Assembly (NCBI GenBank): GCA_947173755.1
Contig: CAMWGM010000001.1
Location: 1 to 33,963 of the forward strand
DNA from: an uncultured Muribaculaceae bacterium
Lineage (GTDB): Bacteria; Bacteroidota; Bacteroidia; Bacteroidales; Muribaculaceae
Length of the DNA stretch: 33,963 nucleotides
Reading direction: 5' to 3'
Shown: piece by piece, positions 1 to 7,664 of the stretch
How positions within the stretch are numbered: the stretch's first letter is position 1
Layout: each line of letters starts with the position of its first letter
The notes under the pieces: generated by a model
What the model saw: only the letters and a program-made list of their open reading frames with translations
What the model was told of the DNA's origin: nothing
Databases searched by the model: none
Position numbers and translations under genes: made by a program

Positions 1-342
1 CCCGAATGTCCCGCCCCTGTCAGACTGGTGTCCGACAAAGTATGTTCCACTGCCGTGCTGCTCAAATGGGCCGAGGAGTCCGACCACAGGGAATTCATAG
101 TCGCCACCGAGAGTGGCATCCTCCACGAGATGCGCCGCCGCTGCCCCGACAAGGTGTTCATCCCTGCTCCTCCCGCCGACTCCACATGCGCCTGCAACGA
201 CTGCGCCTACATGAAACTAAATTCATTGGAAAAACTTTATCTGACGCTGAAATACGAGCAGCCCGAAGTAACGGTCGACGCCGCGGTGATCGACCGCGCC
301 CGACGTCCCATAGTCAGGATGCTCGAGATGAGCGCCAAATAA
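1..342 (+). CDS. nadA: Quinolinate synthase NadA, C-terminal part (5' end outside window)
   Basis: NadA condenses iminoaspartate with dihydroxyacetone phosphate to quinolinate in de novo NAD synthesis and carries a [4Fe-4S] cluster. Only the last 113 codons are present. The frame is open from base 1 and begins PECPAPVRLVSDKVCST, the conserved HPEC region, so the gene starts upstream of the window; the GTG at 28 is internal. The FIVATESGILHEM block, FIPAPP, and a cysteine cluster CACNDCAYM (codons at 187, 193 and 202) containing the last cluster ligand are all visible, followed by the typical MKLNSLEKLYL. The stop is TAA. leuS begins 17 bases later on the same strand, so the two are probably cotranscribed. 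Family identification is firm; the missing N-terminus cannot be assessed. Confidence 0.93.
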   Translation, partial: PECPAPVRLVSDKVCSTAVLLKWAEESDHREFIVATESGILHEMRRRCPDKVFIPAPPADSTCACNDCAYMKLNSLEKLYLTLKYEQPEVTVDAAVIDRARRPIVRMLEMSAK

Positions 343-359
343 TACATAAATAATAATTA

Positions 360-3134
360 ATGGAATATAATCACCGTGACATCGAGAAGCGCTGGCAGAA
401 ACAATGGCGCGACTCAAAGGTCTACAAGACCGAGATAGATAAGAACCGACCCAAATTCTATGTGCTCGACATGTTCCCTTATCCCTCGGGAGCAGGTCTG
501 CATGTGGGTCATCCCTTAGGCTACATAGCATCCGACATCTACTCGCGCTACAAACGTCTGCGCGGGTTCAACGTGCTCCACCCGATGGGTTATGACGCCT
601 ATGGGCTCCCCGCCGAGCAGTATGCCATCCAGACAGGTCAGCACCCCGAGAAGACCACTTCGCAGAACATCGCCCGCTATCGCGAGCAACTCGACAAGAT
701 AGGCTTCTGCTATGACTGGGACCGCGAGATCCGCACATGCGATCCCGATTTCTACAAGTGGACTCAGTGGGCCTTCATGAAGATGTTCGGCAGTTACTAT
801 GACACCCGTCTCGGCAAAGCCATGCCCATCTCCGATCTCGTGGCTCACTTCGAGAAAGAAGGCTCGAAGGGCATCCATGCCGCTCAGGGCGAGCCGCTCG
901 ACTTCACCGCCGAACAATGGCGCGCAATGACCGACAAAGAGAAGAGCGACACCCTGATGAACTACCGCATAGCCTATCTCGGCAACACGATGGTCAACTG
1001 GTGTCCCCAACTCGGCACCGTGCTTGCCAACGACGAAGTGTCGGAAGGCCTTTCGGTACGCGGAGGCTATCCCGTAGAACAGAAACTGATGTATCAGTGG
1101 TGTCTGCGCGTGTCGGCCTACGCCCAGCGTCTGCTCGACGGTCTCGAGACCATCGACTGGACCGACTCGCTCAAGGAGACCCAGCGCAACTGGATCGGTC
1201 GTTCGGAAGGTGCCGAGATGAAATTTCCTATCGCCGGATCCGACGTAGTGCTCGACATCTTCACCACCCGTGCCGACACAATTTTCGGCGTGACCTTCAT
1301 GGTGCTCGCTCCAGAGAGCGAATACGTCGATATGGTGACAACCCCTGAACAGCGTGAGGCAGTCGACGCCTATCTCGACTCGATCAAACACAAGACCGAG
1401 CGCGAGCGCATGATCGACAAGAAAGTCTCCGGCGTATTCTCAGGCTCATATGCAGTCAATCCTCTGACCGGCAAGGAAATTCCCGTCTATATCTCCGACT
1501 ATGTCCTCGCCGGCTACGGCACGGGAGCCATCATGGCTGTCCCGGCTCACGACTCTCGCGACTATGCCTTCGCACGTCATTTCGATCTGCCCGTAATCCC
1601 TCTCATCGAGGGTGCCGACGTCAGCGAGCAGAGTTTCGACGCTAAGAGCGGCCGCATGATCAACTCCGCATCCGCCGAACTCGACCTCAACGGTATGGAA
1701 GTTAAGGATGCCATCGCCGCCACCAAGAAATTCATCGAGGAGAAAGGAATTGGCCGCGTGAAGGTCAACTACCGTCTTCGCGACGCCATCTTCAGCCGCC
1801 AGCGTTACTGGGGCGAACCTTTCCCCGTATATTATAAGGATGGGATCCCCACGTTGATGTCCGAGGACAAGCTGCCCGTACTCCTGCCCGAAGTCGACAA
1901 ATATCTCCCCACCGAGAGCGGCGAACCCCCGCTTGGCCGTGCCAAGGGATGGGTCACCGAGGAGGGCTACCCTATCGAACTCAACACCATGCCCGGTTTC
2001 GCCGGATCTTCGGCCTACTATCTGCGCTACATGGATCCGCACAACCCCGATGCTCTCGTCAGCCGGGAAGCCGATGAATACTGGCGAAACGTCGACCTCT
2101 ATATCGGCGGCACCGAGCATGCCACCGGCCACCTGATTTACTCACGCTTCTGGAACAAGTTCCTCTATGACCTCGGCTACGTCTGCGAGGATGAGCCTTT
2201 CCGCAAACTCATCAACCAGGGCATGATCCAGGGCCGCAGTAACTTCGTCTACCGCATCGTCGGGACAAACACATTCGTTTCCCACGGCCTCAAGGATCAG
2301 TATGAGACCACTCCTATCCACGTCGATGTCAACATCGTCAGCAACGACCAGCTCGATCTCGATGCCTTCCGCGCCTGGCGTCCCGACTATGCCGACGCCG
2401 AGTTCATCCTCGAGGATGGCAAGTATATATGTGGCTGGGCCGTAGAGAAGATGTCTAAGTCGATGTTCAATGTGGTAAATCCCGACGACATCGTCGAGCG
2501 TTACGGAGCCGACACACTGCGCCTCTACGAGATGTTCCTCGGGCCGCTCGAGCAGTCGAAACCCTGGGATACCAACGGCATCGACGGCGTCAACCGTTTC
2601 ATCAAGAAACTCTGGGCGCTCTTCTATAAAGGTGATGCCTGTCTCGTCGACGATTCCAAGCCGTCGGCCGAGGCTCTCAAGGCCATCCACAACCTCATCA
2701 AGAAAGTGACCGGCGACATCGAGACCTTCAGTTACAATACCTCTGTCGCAGCCTTCATGATCTGCGTCAATGAACTGACTCGTCTCAAGTGTCATTCAGC
2801 CTCCGTGCTGAGCGATCTGGTAGTGCTTCTCGCCCCGTTTGCTCCTCATGTGGCCGAAGAACTGTGGCACACTGCCCTCGGTCACGACACAAGCGTCTGC
2901 GACGCCGTCTGGCCCGAATGGAACGAGGACTATCTCAAGGAATCCACCGTCAACTATGCCGTCTCGTTCAATGGCAAGGCGCGTTTCAACATGCAGGTTC
3001 CCGCCGATACTCCCAAGGATGAGGTGGAGCGTCTCGCGCTCGCCGATTCCCAGTCGGCCAAGTGGCTCGAAGGGAAGACCGTCAGAAAGATCATCGTCGT
3101 GCCCAACAAGATCGTCAATATCGTGGTAGGCTGA
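360..3134 (+). CDS. leuS: Leucyl-tRNA synthetase
   Basis: Class Ia aminoacyl-tRNA synthetase that charges tRNA-Leu in the cytoplasm. The 924-residue protein has the HIGH-type signature as HVGH (residues 48-51, within PYPSGAGLHVGHPLGY), the CP1 editing region around TRADTIFGVTFMVLAPE, and the KMSKS loop at residues 697-701 followed by NPDDIVERYGADTLRLYEMF. The C-terminal anticodon-binding region runs to a typical end. The length is somewhat above that of E. coli LeuS. The ATG at 360 is preceded by A-rich sequence with no Shine-Dalgarno, normal for this phylum. It follows nadA by 17 bases and ends before a strong terminator shared with the convergent mdh. Confidence 0.97.
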   Translation: MEYNHRDIEKRWQKQWRDSKVYKTEIDKNRPKFYVLDMFPYPSGAGLHVGHPLGYIASDIYSRYKRLRGFNVLHPMGYDAYGLPAEQYAIQTGQHPEKTTSQNIARYREQLDKIGFCYDWDREIRTCDPDFYKWTQWAFMKMFGSYYDTRLGKAMPISDLVAHFEKEGSKGIHAAQGEPLDFTAEQWRAMTDKEKSDTLMNYRIAYLGNTMVNWCPQLGTVLANDEVSEGLSVRGGYPVEQKLMYQWCLRVSAYAQRLLDGLETIDWTDSLKETQRNWIGRSEGAEMKFPIAGSDVVLDIFTTRADTIFGVTFMVLAPESEYVDMVTTPEQREAVDAYLDSIKHKTERERMIDKKVSGVFSGSYAVNPLTGKEIPVYISDYVLAGYGTGAIMAVPAHDSRDYAFARHFDLPVIPLIEGADVSEQSFDAKSGRMINSASAELDLNGMEVKDAIAATKKFIEEKGIGRVKVNYRLRDAIFSRQRYWGEPFPVYYKDGIPTLMSEDKLPVLLPEVDKYLPTESGEPPLGRAKGWVTEEGYPIELNTMPGFAGSSAYYLRYMDPHNPDALVSREADEYWRNVDLYIGGTEHATGHLIYSRFWNKFLYDLGYVCEDEPFRKLINQGMIQGRSNFVYRIVGTNTFVSHGLKDQYETTPIHVDVNIVSNDQLDLDAFRAWRPDYADAEFILEDGKYICGWAVEKMSKSMFNVVNPDDIVERYGADTLRLYEMFLGPLEQSKPWDTNGIDGVNRFIKKLWALFYKGDACLVDDSKPSAEALKAIHNLIKKVTGDIETFSYNTSVAAFMICVNELTRLKCHSASVLSDLVVLLAPFAPHVAEELWHTALGHDTSVCDAVWPEWNEDYLKESTVNYAVSFNGKARFNMQVPADTPKDEVERLALADSQSAKWLEGKTVRKIIVVPNKIVNIVVG

Positions 3135-3157
3135 GACTCCTTTCCGGTATAATACTA

Positions 3158-3198
3158 TTTATCCCCGCACCGATCAGGTCGATCAGTGCGGGGATAAA
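3158..3198. terminator. Bidirectional terminator between leuS and mdh
   Basis: A perfect 13-bp stem (TTTATCCCCGCAC at 3158-3170 with its complement at 3186-3198) encloses a loop that can itself form a 4-bp GATC/GATC stem. The stem ends are A/T-rich on both sides, so the hairpin can act in either direction. It lies between the convergent leuS and mdh stop codons. Confidence 0.8.
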
Positions 3199-3221
3199 CT
3201 GTCTTTATTAGGTAACTATAA

Positions 3222-4157
3222 TCAGAGAGCGGTTGCGAGAGCGGCGTTGGTAGCCTTGACAGCGGCGGCGCTCTTCTCGAAGAGAGCCTTTTCGGTTTCG
3301 TCGAGTTCAAACTCTACGATCTTCTCGATGCCGTTCTTTCCGAGGATACAGGGCACGCCGATGCAGAGATCGCTCTGGCCATACTCGCCGTCGAGAAGTG
3401 CCGAGCATGAGATGAGTTTCTTCTCGTTGTGAAGGATAGCCTTGGCCACCTGTGCGCCTGCCGCACCGGGAGCATACCATGCCGAGGTGCCGAGGAGTTT
3501 GGTCAGCGTGGCGCCTCCTACCATTGTGTCGGCGGCTACCTTGGCCAGAGTTTCTGTTGAGAGATACTGCGATGCGGGCACGCCCCGATAGGCTGCATAG
3601 CGGGTCAGAGGGATCATGGTGGTGTCGCCGTGACCGCCGATCACGATGCCTTCGACCTCGGTGGCGTTTGCGCCGAGTGCCTGCGAGAGGAAATATTTGA
3701 AACGGGCTGAGTCGAGGGCACCGCCCATGCCGATGATACGGTTTTTGGGCAGACCGCTGGTCTTGTGGATCAGATAGGTCATGGTGTCCATCGGGTTGGA
3801 GATGCAGATGATGATTGCGTCGGGCGATGCGGCGAGCACCTGTGAGGTCACGCTCTTGACGATACCGGCATTGACACCGATCAGTTCCTCACGTGTCATG
3901 CCCGGCTTGCGGGGAATGCCGGAAGTGATGATGACTACGTCAGATCCTGCGGTTGCCGAATAGTCGTTGGTGACACCGCGAAGCACCGTGTTGAGATTGA
4001 GAATATTGGCAGTCTGCATGATGTCCATCGCCTTGCCTTCCGACACACCTTCCTTGATGTCGAGCAGGACGACCTCGTCGGCTATGCCTTCGGTGACGAG
4101 CACATTGGCGCAGGTGGCACCTACGTTACCGGCGCCTACAACTGTAACTTTTGACAT
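3222..4157 (-). CDS. mdh: Malate dehydrogenase (LDH-like type)
   Basis: NAD-dependent interconversion of malate and oxaloacetate. The 311-residue product has the Rossmann motif VVGAGNVG (residues 6-13) and Asp33 for NAD ribose binding. Arg83 in PRKPGM is the residue that selects malate over lactate, where LDH has Gln. Arg89, Asn121, Asp149, Arg152 and catalytic His176 in GGHGDTT complete the active site. I chose the ATG at 4157; the frame also opens at a TTG two codons upstream, but MSKVTVVGAG is the normal family start. A promoter lies about 40 bases upstream. A second, more divergent member of the same superfamily is encoded at 9180-10196. Confidence 0.95.
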   Translation of the reverse strand: MSKVTVVGAGNVGATCANVLVTEGIADEVVLLDIKEGVSEGKAMDIMQTANILNLNTVLRGVTNDYSATAGSDVVIITSGIPRKPGMTREELIGVNAGIVKSVTSQVLAASPDAIIICISNPMDTMTYLIHKTSGLPKNRIIGMGGALDSARFKYFLSQALGANATEVEGIVIGGHGDTTMIPLTRYAAYRGVPASQYLSTETLAKVAADTMVGGATLTKLLGTSAWYAPGAAGAQVAKAILHNEKKLISCSALLDGEYGQSDLCIGVPCILGKNGIEKIVEFELDETEKALFEKSAAAVKATNAALATAL

Positions 4158-4202
4158 AAACAATATAGTTTTTACCTTAAATAATGAGTTGGTTTATCAG
4201 GA

Positions 4203-4234
4203 CAAAATTAGTGAAAAATTTCCATAATTGCCAA
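4203..4234 (-). promoter_or_regulatory. mdh promoter, Bacteroidetes type
   Basis: Read on the minus strand: a TTG at 4234-4232, a 21-bp spacer, then TAATTTTG at 4210-4203, matching the TTTG/TAnnTTTG consensus of the Bacteroidetes primary sigma factor. Transcription should start near 4198, giving a leader of about 40 nt before the ATG at 4157. Confidence 0.7.
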
Positions 4235-4360
4235 TCGCTTATATCTACTTTTTTTATATACATTAAAAAAATTGTTAACACCCGTGTGCAGTTTCACACT
4301 AAATGTTAAATAGTGACCTCTTTTTCAGTCATCCATATCAGATAAGCCGACAAAAGTCCC

Positions 4361-4368
4361 TACCTTTG
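4361..4368 (+). promoter_or_regulatory. Promoter -7 box of the acyl-CoA synthetase gene
   Basis: TACCTTTG matches TAnnTTTG exactly. I see no convincing -33 box at the usual distance. The inferred start near 4372 lies inside the longest open frame that begins at 4303. This favours the ATG at 4411 as the true start. Confidence 0.6.
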
Positions 4369-4410
4369 CCGAATGTTCGGCCGCTCCTAATCAGCGGTCG
4401 GAGGCCTGAT

Positions 4411-6213
4411 ATGAAAAAAACTGATTGTCTGCTCACCCATCTTCCTTCGATGCAGGTGGCTGTCCGGCCCGACAGTCCCGCCCTCGCAGGTCAGGATGAT
4501 AATGACAGATGGTATGATATAATATGGCGAAGTTTTGCAGACGATGTAAAGCGTGCCGCCGCTGCTTTGATAGCTCTCGGTGTCAAGCCGGGAGGATGTG
4601 TGGCCACTTTCTCCGCCAATCGTCCCGAGTGTCTCGTCACCGATTTCGGATGCTACGCCTCGCGTGCCGTCTCGGTCAGCATCTATGCCACAAGTTCGCA
4701 GGAACAGGTGGAATATATAGTCAACGATTGCTCCGCCTCAGTGCTAGTGGCCGGCAACCGCACGCAGTATGAGATCGGCCGTCGTGCTATGAAAAACTGT
4801 CCGTCGCTCCGTCAACTGGTGGTTATCAAGTCGATAGAACTCGAGGAAGGAGATACCTCTACCCTGCTGTGGAACGATTTTCTCGCTCTCGGAAAAGAGG
4901 AATTTTTCGCTGAGGTAGACAGCCGCACTGCCGGAGCGGTCCCGACCGACATCGCCACGCTGGTCTACACTTCGGGCACGACAGGTGAACCTAAAGGTGC
5001 TATTCTGACTCACGCCAATTATGATCAGGCTCTTTGGATCCACTCCGAGCGACTCACGATGCTCACCCCTGCCGACTCGTCGATGGCGTTCCTCCCCCTG
5101 AGTCACATCTTCGAGAAAGGCTTCACCTATGTGTGCATGATGATCGGCATAAAGGTGTCTGTCAACCGTGATCCGCGTTCCATCCAGGACACCATAAAGC
5201 AGGTGCGTCCCACCCTGATGTGTGCCGTCCCCCGCTTCTGGGAGAAAGTCTATGCCGGAGTCCACGAGAAGATAGCCGAGATGGGTTTCCTGCAGCGTCA
5301 GATGGTTAAGATGGCTCTCAAGGCAGGCCGGCGCCGCAATCTCCATTACAAGCGGCTCGGTCTCCCCGTACCGCGCTGGCTCGAGATGCGCTATCAGTTC
5401 TTCGACCGCAACATCTTCGCACGTCTGCGCGGTGCCATAGGTTTCGATCATCCCAACATCTTCCCGACCGCCGGTGCCCCCGTCTCTTCCGAACTCGTGG
5501 ATTTCTTCCACTCGTGCGGCCTCTTCATTATGGTGGGCTACGGCCTTTCGGAGACCACGGCCACAGTGACCTGCTTCCCCGTGAAGGATTATGAGGTCGG
5601 TTCGGTCGGAACTCCCCTTCCCGAGGTTGAAGTGCGCATCGGCGACAACAGCGAGATTCAGGTCAAGAGTCCCACAGTCATGAGAGGCTACTACAACAAA
5701 CCCGAAGCAACAGCCGAGGCTTTCACCGCCGACGGATGGTTCCGCACGGGCGATGCCGGATATATCGACCACAACGGTGCCCTCTTCATCACCGACCGCA
5801 TCAAGGATCTCTTCAAGACATCCAACGGCAAATATGTCGCTCCACAGATGATAGAGACCCGCATAGGCATCGATCCGCTCTTCGAACAGATAGCGGTGAT
5901 AGGCGACTCCCGCAAATTCGTTTCGGCGCTCATCGTGCCAAACATGGAGATGCTCAAGGCTCTTGCCGACAAGGAAGGAATTGCTTATGACGATCCCGCG
6001 CAGTTGCTCTCGTCTCCCCGCATCCATGAACTCATCGAGAAGCGCCTCGCAAAACTTCAGGAAGGTATGGCAGGATATGAGAAAATCAAGAAATTCACTC
6101 TTCTGCCGCGCGAGTTTTCGATGGATCGTGGCGAACTCACCAATACCCTCAAGGTGAAGCGCCGTGTGGTTGCCGACCATTTCGCCGACGAGATAGAAAA
6201 AATGTATCAGTAG
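4411..6213 (+). CDS. Long-chain acyl-CoA synthetase (AMP-forming, FadD/FAA1-like)
   Basis: Activates fatty acids to acyl-CoA through an acyl-adenylate. The 600-residue protein carries the AMP-binding P-loop YTSGTTGEPKG at residues 186-196. It also has the GYGLSETTATVTCFP adenylate motif, the DGWFRTGDAGYID hinge block, and a C-terminal TLKVKRR region supplying the catalytic Lys. There is no signal peptide; such enzymes sit at the inner face of the membrane. I use the ATG at 4411 because the promoter box at 4361 lies downstream of the earlier possible start at 4303, and the 36 extra residues look non-coding. asd follows after 46 bases. Chain-length preference cannot be read from sequence. Confidence 0.92.
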   Translation: MKKTDCLLTHLPSMQVAVRPDSPALAGQDDNDRWYDIIWRSFADDVKRAAAALIALGVKPGGCVATFSANRPECLVTDFGCYASRAVSVSIYATSSQEQVEYIVNDCSASVLVAGNRTQYEIGRRAMKNCPSLRQLVVIKSIELEEGDTSTLLWNDFLALGKEEFFAEVDSRTAGAVPTDIATLVYTSGTTGEPKGAILTHANYDQALWIHSERLTMLTPADSSMAFLPLSHIFEKGFTYVCMMIGIKVSVNRDPRSIQDTIKQVRPTLMCAVPRFWEKVYAGVHEKIAEMGFLQRQMVKMALKAGRRRNLHYKRLGLPVPRWLEMRYQFFDRNIFARLRGAIGFDHPNIFPTAGAPVSSELVDFFHSCGLFIMVGYGLSETTATVTCFPVKDYEVGSVGTPLPEVEVRIGDNSEIQVKSPTVMRGYYNKPEATAEAFTADGWFRTGDAGYIDHNGALFITDRIKDLFKTSNGKYVAPQMIETRIGIDPLFEQIAVIGDSRKFVSALIVPNMEMLKALADKEGIAYDDPAQLLSSPRIHELIEKRLAKLQEGMAGYEKIKKFTLLPREFSMDRGELTNTLKVKRRVVADHFADEIEKMYQ

Positions 6214-6260
6214 TAAGAATTAAGAATAAGAACAAGCAAAAATACAGTCTCCTAATAAAA

Positions 6261-7271
6261 ATGAAAGTTGCAATAGTCGGAGTCAGTGGTGCCGTCGGTC
6301 AGGAGTTTCTCCGTGTGCTCGACGAGCAGAATTTTCCCGTAGACGATCTCCTCCTTTTCGGGTCTGCCCGTTCGGCAGGCCGCACATATAAATTCCGCGA
6401 CAGAGAATACACTGTTAAGGAACTCACCGAGAATGCCGACGATTTCAAAGGGGTCGATTTCGCTTTTGTGTCGGCCGGTGCCGGTGTTTCACGCAAATAT
6501 GCCGATACCATCACAGCCCACGGAGCGGTGATGATCGACAATTCCTCGGCTTTCCGCATGGATCCCGATGTGCCCCTTGTAGTGCCCGAAGTAAATGGCG
6601 ACGATGCTTTCAAGGCTCCCCGAGGCATCATTGCCAACCCTAACTGCACCACCATCATCATGGTCGTGGCTCTCAAGCCTGTCAACGACCTCTCACCCAT
6701 CCGTCGCGTCCATGTGGCCTCCTATCAGTCGGCTTCAGGCGCAGGTGCCTCGGCTATGGATGAACTTGTGGAGCAGTACGGAGCCCTGACCCGTGGCGAG
6801 GAACCCAAGGTCGAGAAATTCGCTTATCAGTTGGCCTATAATGTCATTCCTCACATCGATGTCTTTACTGACAACGATTATACCAAGGAGGAGATGAAGA
6901 TGTTCAACGAGACCCGCAAGATCATGCACTCTGACTCTATCGAAGTCTCGGCCACCTGCGTGCGCGTCCCCGTGATGCGTGCCCATTCCGAGGCCGTCTG
7001 GGTAGAGACGGAAGAACCTCTCGATCTTGATGAGGTGCGCAAGGCATTCGCCGGAGCCGAGGGGCTCGTGGTGATCGACAATCCTGCCGAAAAGAAATAT
7101 CCCATGCCTCTCGATGCCGCCGGAACCGATCCTGTCTTCATCGGCCGCATCCGCAAGGATATTTCCAACACCCGTGGCCTGACATTCTGGCTCGTTGGCG
7201 ATCAGATCAAGAAGGGCGCCGCCCTCAATGCTGTCCAGATCGCCCTCTACATGCTCAGCCACAGGAAATAA
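6261..7271 (+). CDS. asd: Aspartate-semialdehyde dehydrogenase
   Basis: Reduces aspartyl phosphate to aspartate semialdehyde, the branch point to lysine/diaminopimelate, threonine and methionine. The 336-residue product starts MKVAIVGVSGAVGQEFLRVL, the NADP-binding loop. It has SSAFRMDPDVPLVVPEVN, catalytic Cys129 in NPNCTT, the SGAGASAMDEL block and His242 in RAHSEAVWVETE. The length is standard for the family. It follows the acyl-CoA synthetase by 46 bases with no terminator between, so readthrough is likely. A 17-of-18 bp hairpin lies 60 bases past its stop. Confidence 0.96.
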   Translation: MKVAIVGVSGAVGQEFLRVLDEQNFPVDDLLLFGSARSAGRTYKFRDREYTVKELTENADDFKGVDFAFVSAGAGVSRKYADTITAHGAVMIDNSSAFRMDPDVPLVVPEVNGDDAFKAPRGIIANPNCTTIIMVVALKPVNDLSPIRRVHVASYQSASGAGASAMDELVEQYGALTRGEEPKVEKFAYQLAYNVIPHIDVFTDNDYTKEEMKMFNETRKIMHSDSIEVSATCVRVPVMRAHSEAVWVETEEPLDLDEVRKAFAGAEGLVVIDNPAEKKYPMPLDAAGTDPVFIGRIRKDISNTRGLTFWLVGDQIKKGAALNAVQIALYMLSHRK

Positions 7272-7331
7272 TTTTTAAAATCAATTTGGCAATATGTCAT
7301 ATTGACCCCAATTCTGAATTGCCATATACTG

Positions 7332-7370
7332 CTAAGCGCGAAGGTGATATCTCATCAACTTCGCGCTTAG
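7332..7370 (+). terminator. Hairpin downstream of asd
   Basis: CTAAGCGCGAA (7332-7342) pairs perfectly with 7360-7370. After one mismatch the stem continues inward, giving 17 of 18 pairs and a 5-base loop. No T-run follows, so it may stabilise the asd mRNA 3' end rather than terminate by itself. Confidence 0.6.
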
Positions 7371-7412
7371 ATAATAAACCAATCATTATCACATTTCTTG
7401 CAATGGAAAAAG

Positions 7413-7529
7413 TAATTTTGCAATTTACTTATATAACATTTGCTGGAAGCGATTGGTTCACTCGTTCGGGATTTTAACACTCTTTATGGATAATTCGACT
7501 CCGGGATTAATGATGTCTCGGAGTTTTTT
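7413..7529 (+). ncRNA. Possible short transcript between asd and recA
   Basis: A TAATTTTG box at 7413-7420 is followed about 80 bases later by a rho-independent terminator: a 9-bp stem 7498-7506/7516-7524 with a T-run to 7529. This would give an RNA of roughly 100 nt. The -33 box is poor, with a TTG at 7398-7400 that is too close. The terminator could instead simply close the asd transcript. Confidence 0.22.
7498..7529 (+). terminator. Rho-independent terminator upstream of recA
   Basis: The stem ACTCCGGGA/TCTCGGAGT (one G-T pair) has a 9-base loop and is followed directly by a T-run. It insulates recA from transcription arriving from asd. Confidence 0.75.
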
Positions 7530-7594
7530 GTTAAGTTTGTGGTTGATAATGCGACAAAAATAATGCAGGATTATTATTTTAATTAATTTTAAAT

Positions 7595-7635
7595 AATATG
7601 GGCATGAAATTTGCTCATATTATGTCGTATCTTTG
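7595..7635 (+). promoter_or_regulatory. recA promoter with overlapping dyad
   Basis: The -7 box TATCTTTG lies at 7628-7635. Immediately upstream, AATATGGGCA (7595-7604) pairs with TGCTCATATT (7612-7621) across 7 bases, with a single G-T pair. This dyad covers the positions where the -33 box should lie, so it could be a repressor operator or simply secondary structure. The inferred transcription start near 7639 excludes the earlier in-frame start at 7611. Confidence 0.55.
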
Positions 7636-7664
7636 TATCAGAAAACAAAAAACTATATATTAAA

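Larger units (their letters stand above)
7272..7664. other. asd-recA intergenic region (393 bp)
   Basis: No credible gene. It holds a 15-bp palindrome CAATATGTCATATTG at 7290-7304, a long hairpin at 7332-7370, a TAATTTTG promoter-like box at 7413-7420, a classic terminator at 7498-7529, and the recA promoter with an overlapping dyad at 7595-7635. The 63-codon open frame at 7286-7477 runs through the hairpin and resembles nothing, so I do not call it. Confidence 0.7.

Noticed and set aside
516..2795. Several long minus-strand frames opposite leuS
   Set aside because: Shadows of a clear leuS reading frame, with no domain signatures.
4303..4410. Upstream start for the acyl-CoA synthetase
   Set aside because: The promoter box at 4361-4368 lies within it, and the extra 36 residues do not fit the family.
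4744..6180. 478-codon open frame on the minus strand opposite the acyl-CoA synthetase gene
   Set aside because: Shadow frame with no recognisable motif or promoter.
7286..7477. 63-codon frame between asd and recA
   Set aside because: It spans a 17-bp hairpin and has no plausible start signal or similarity.
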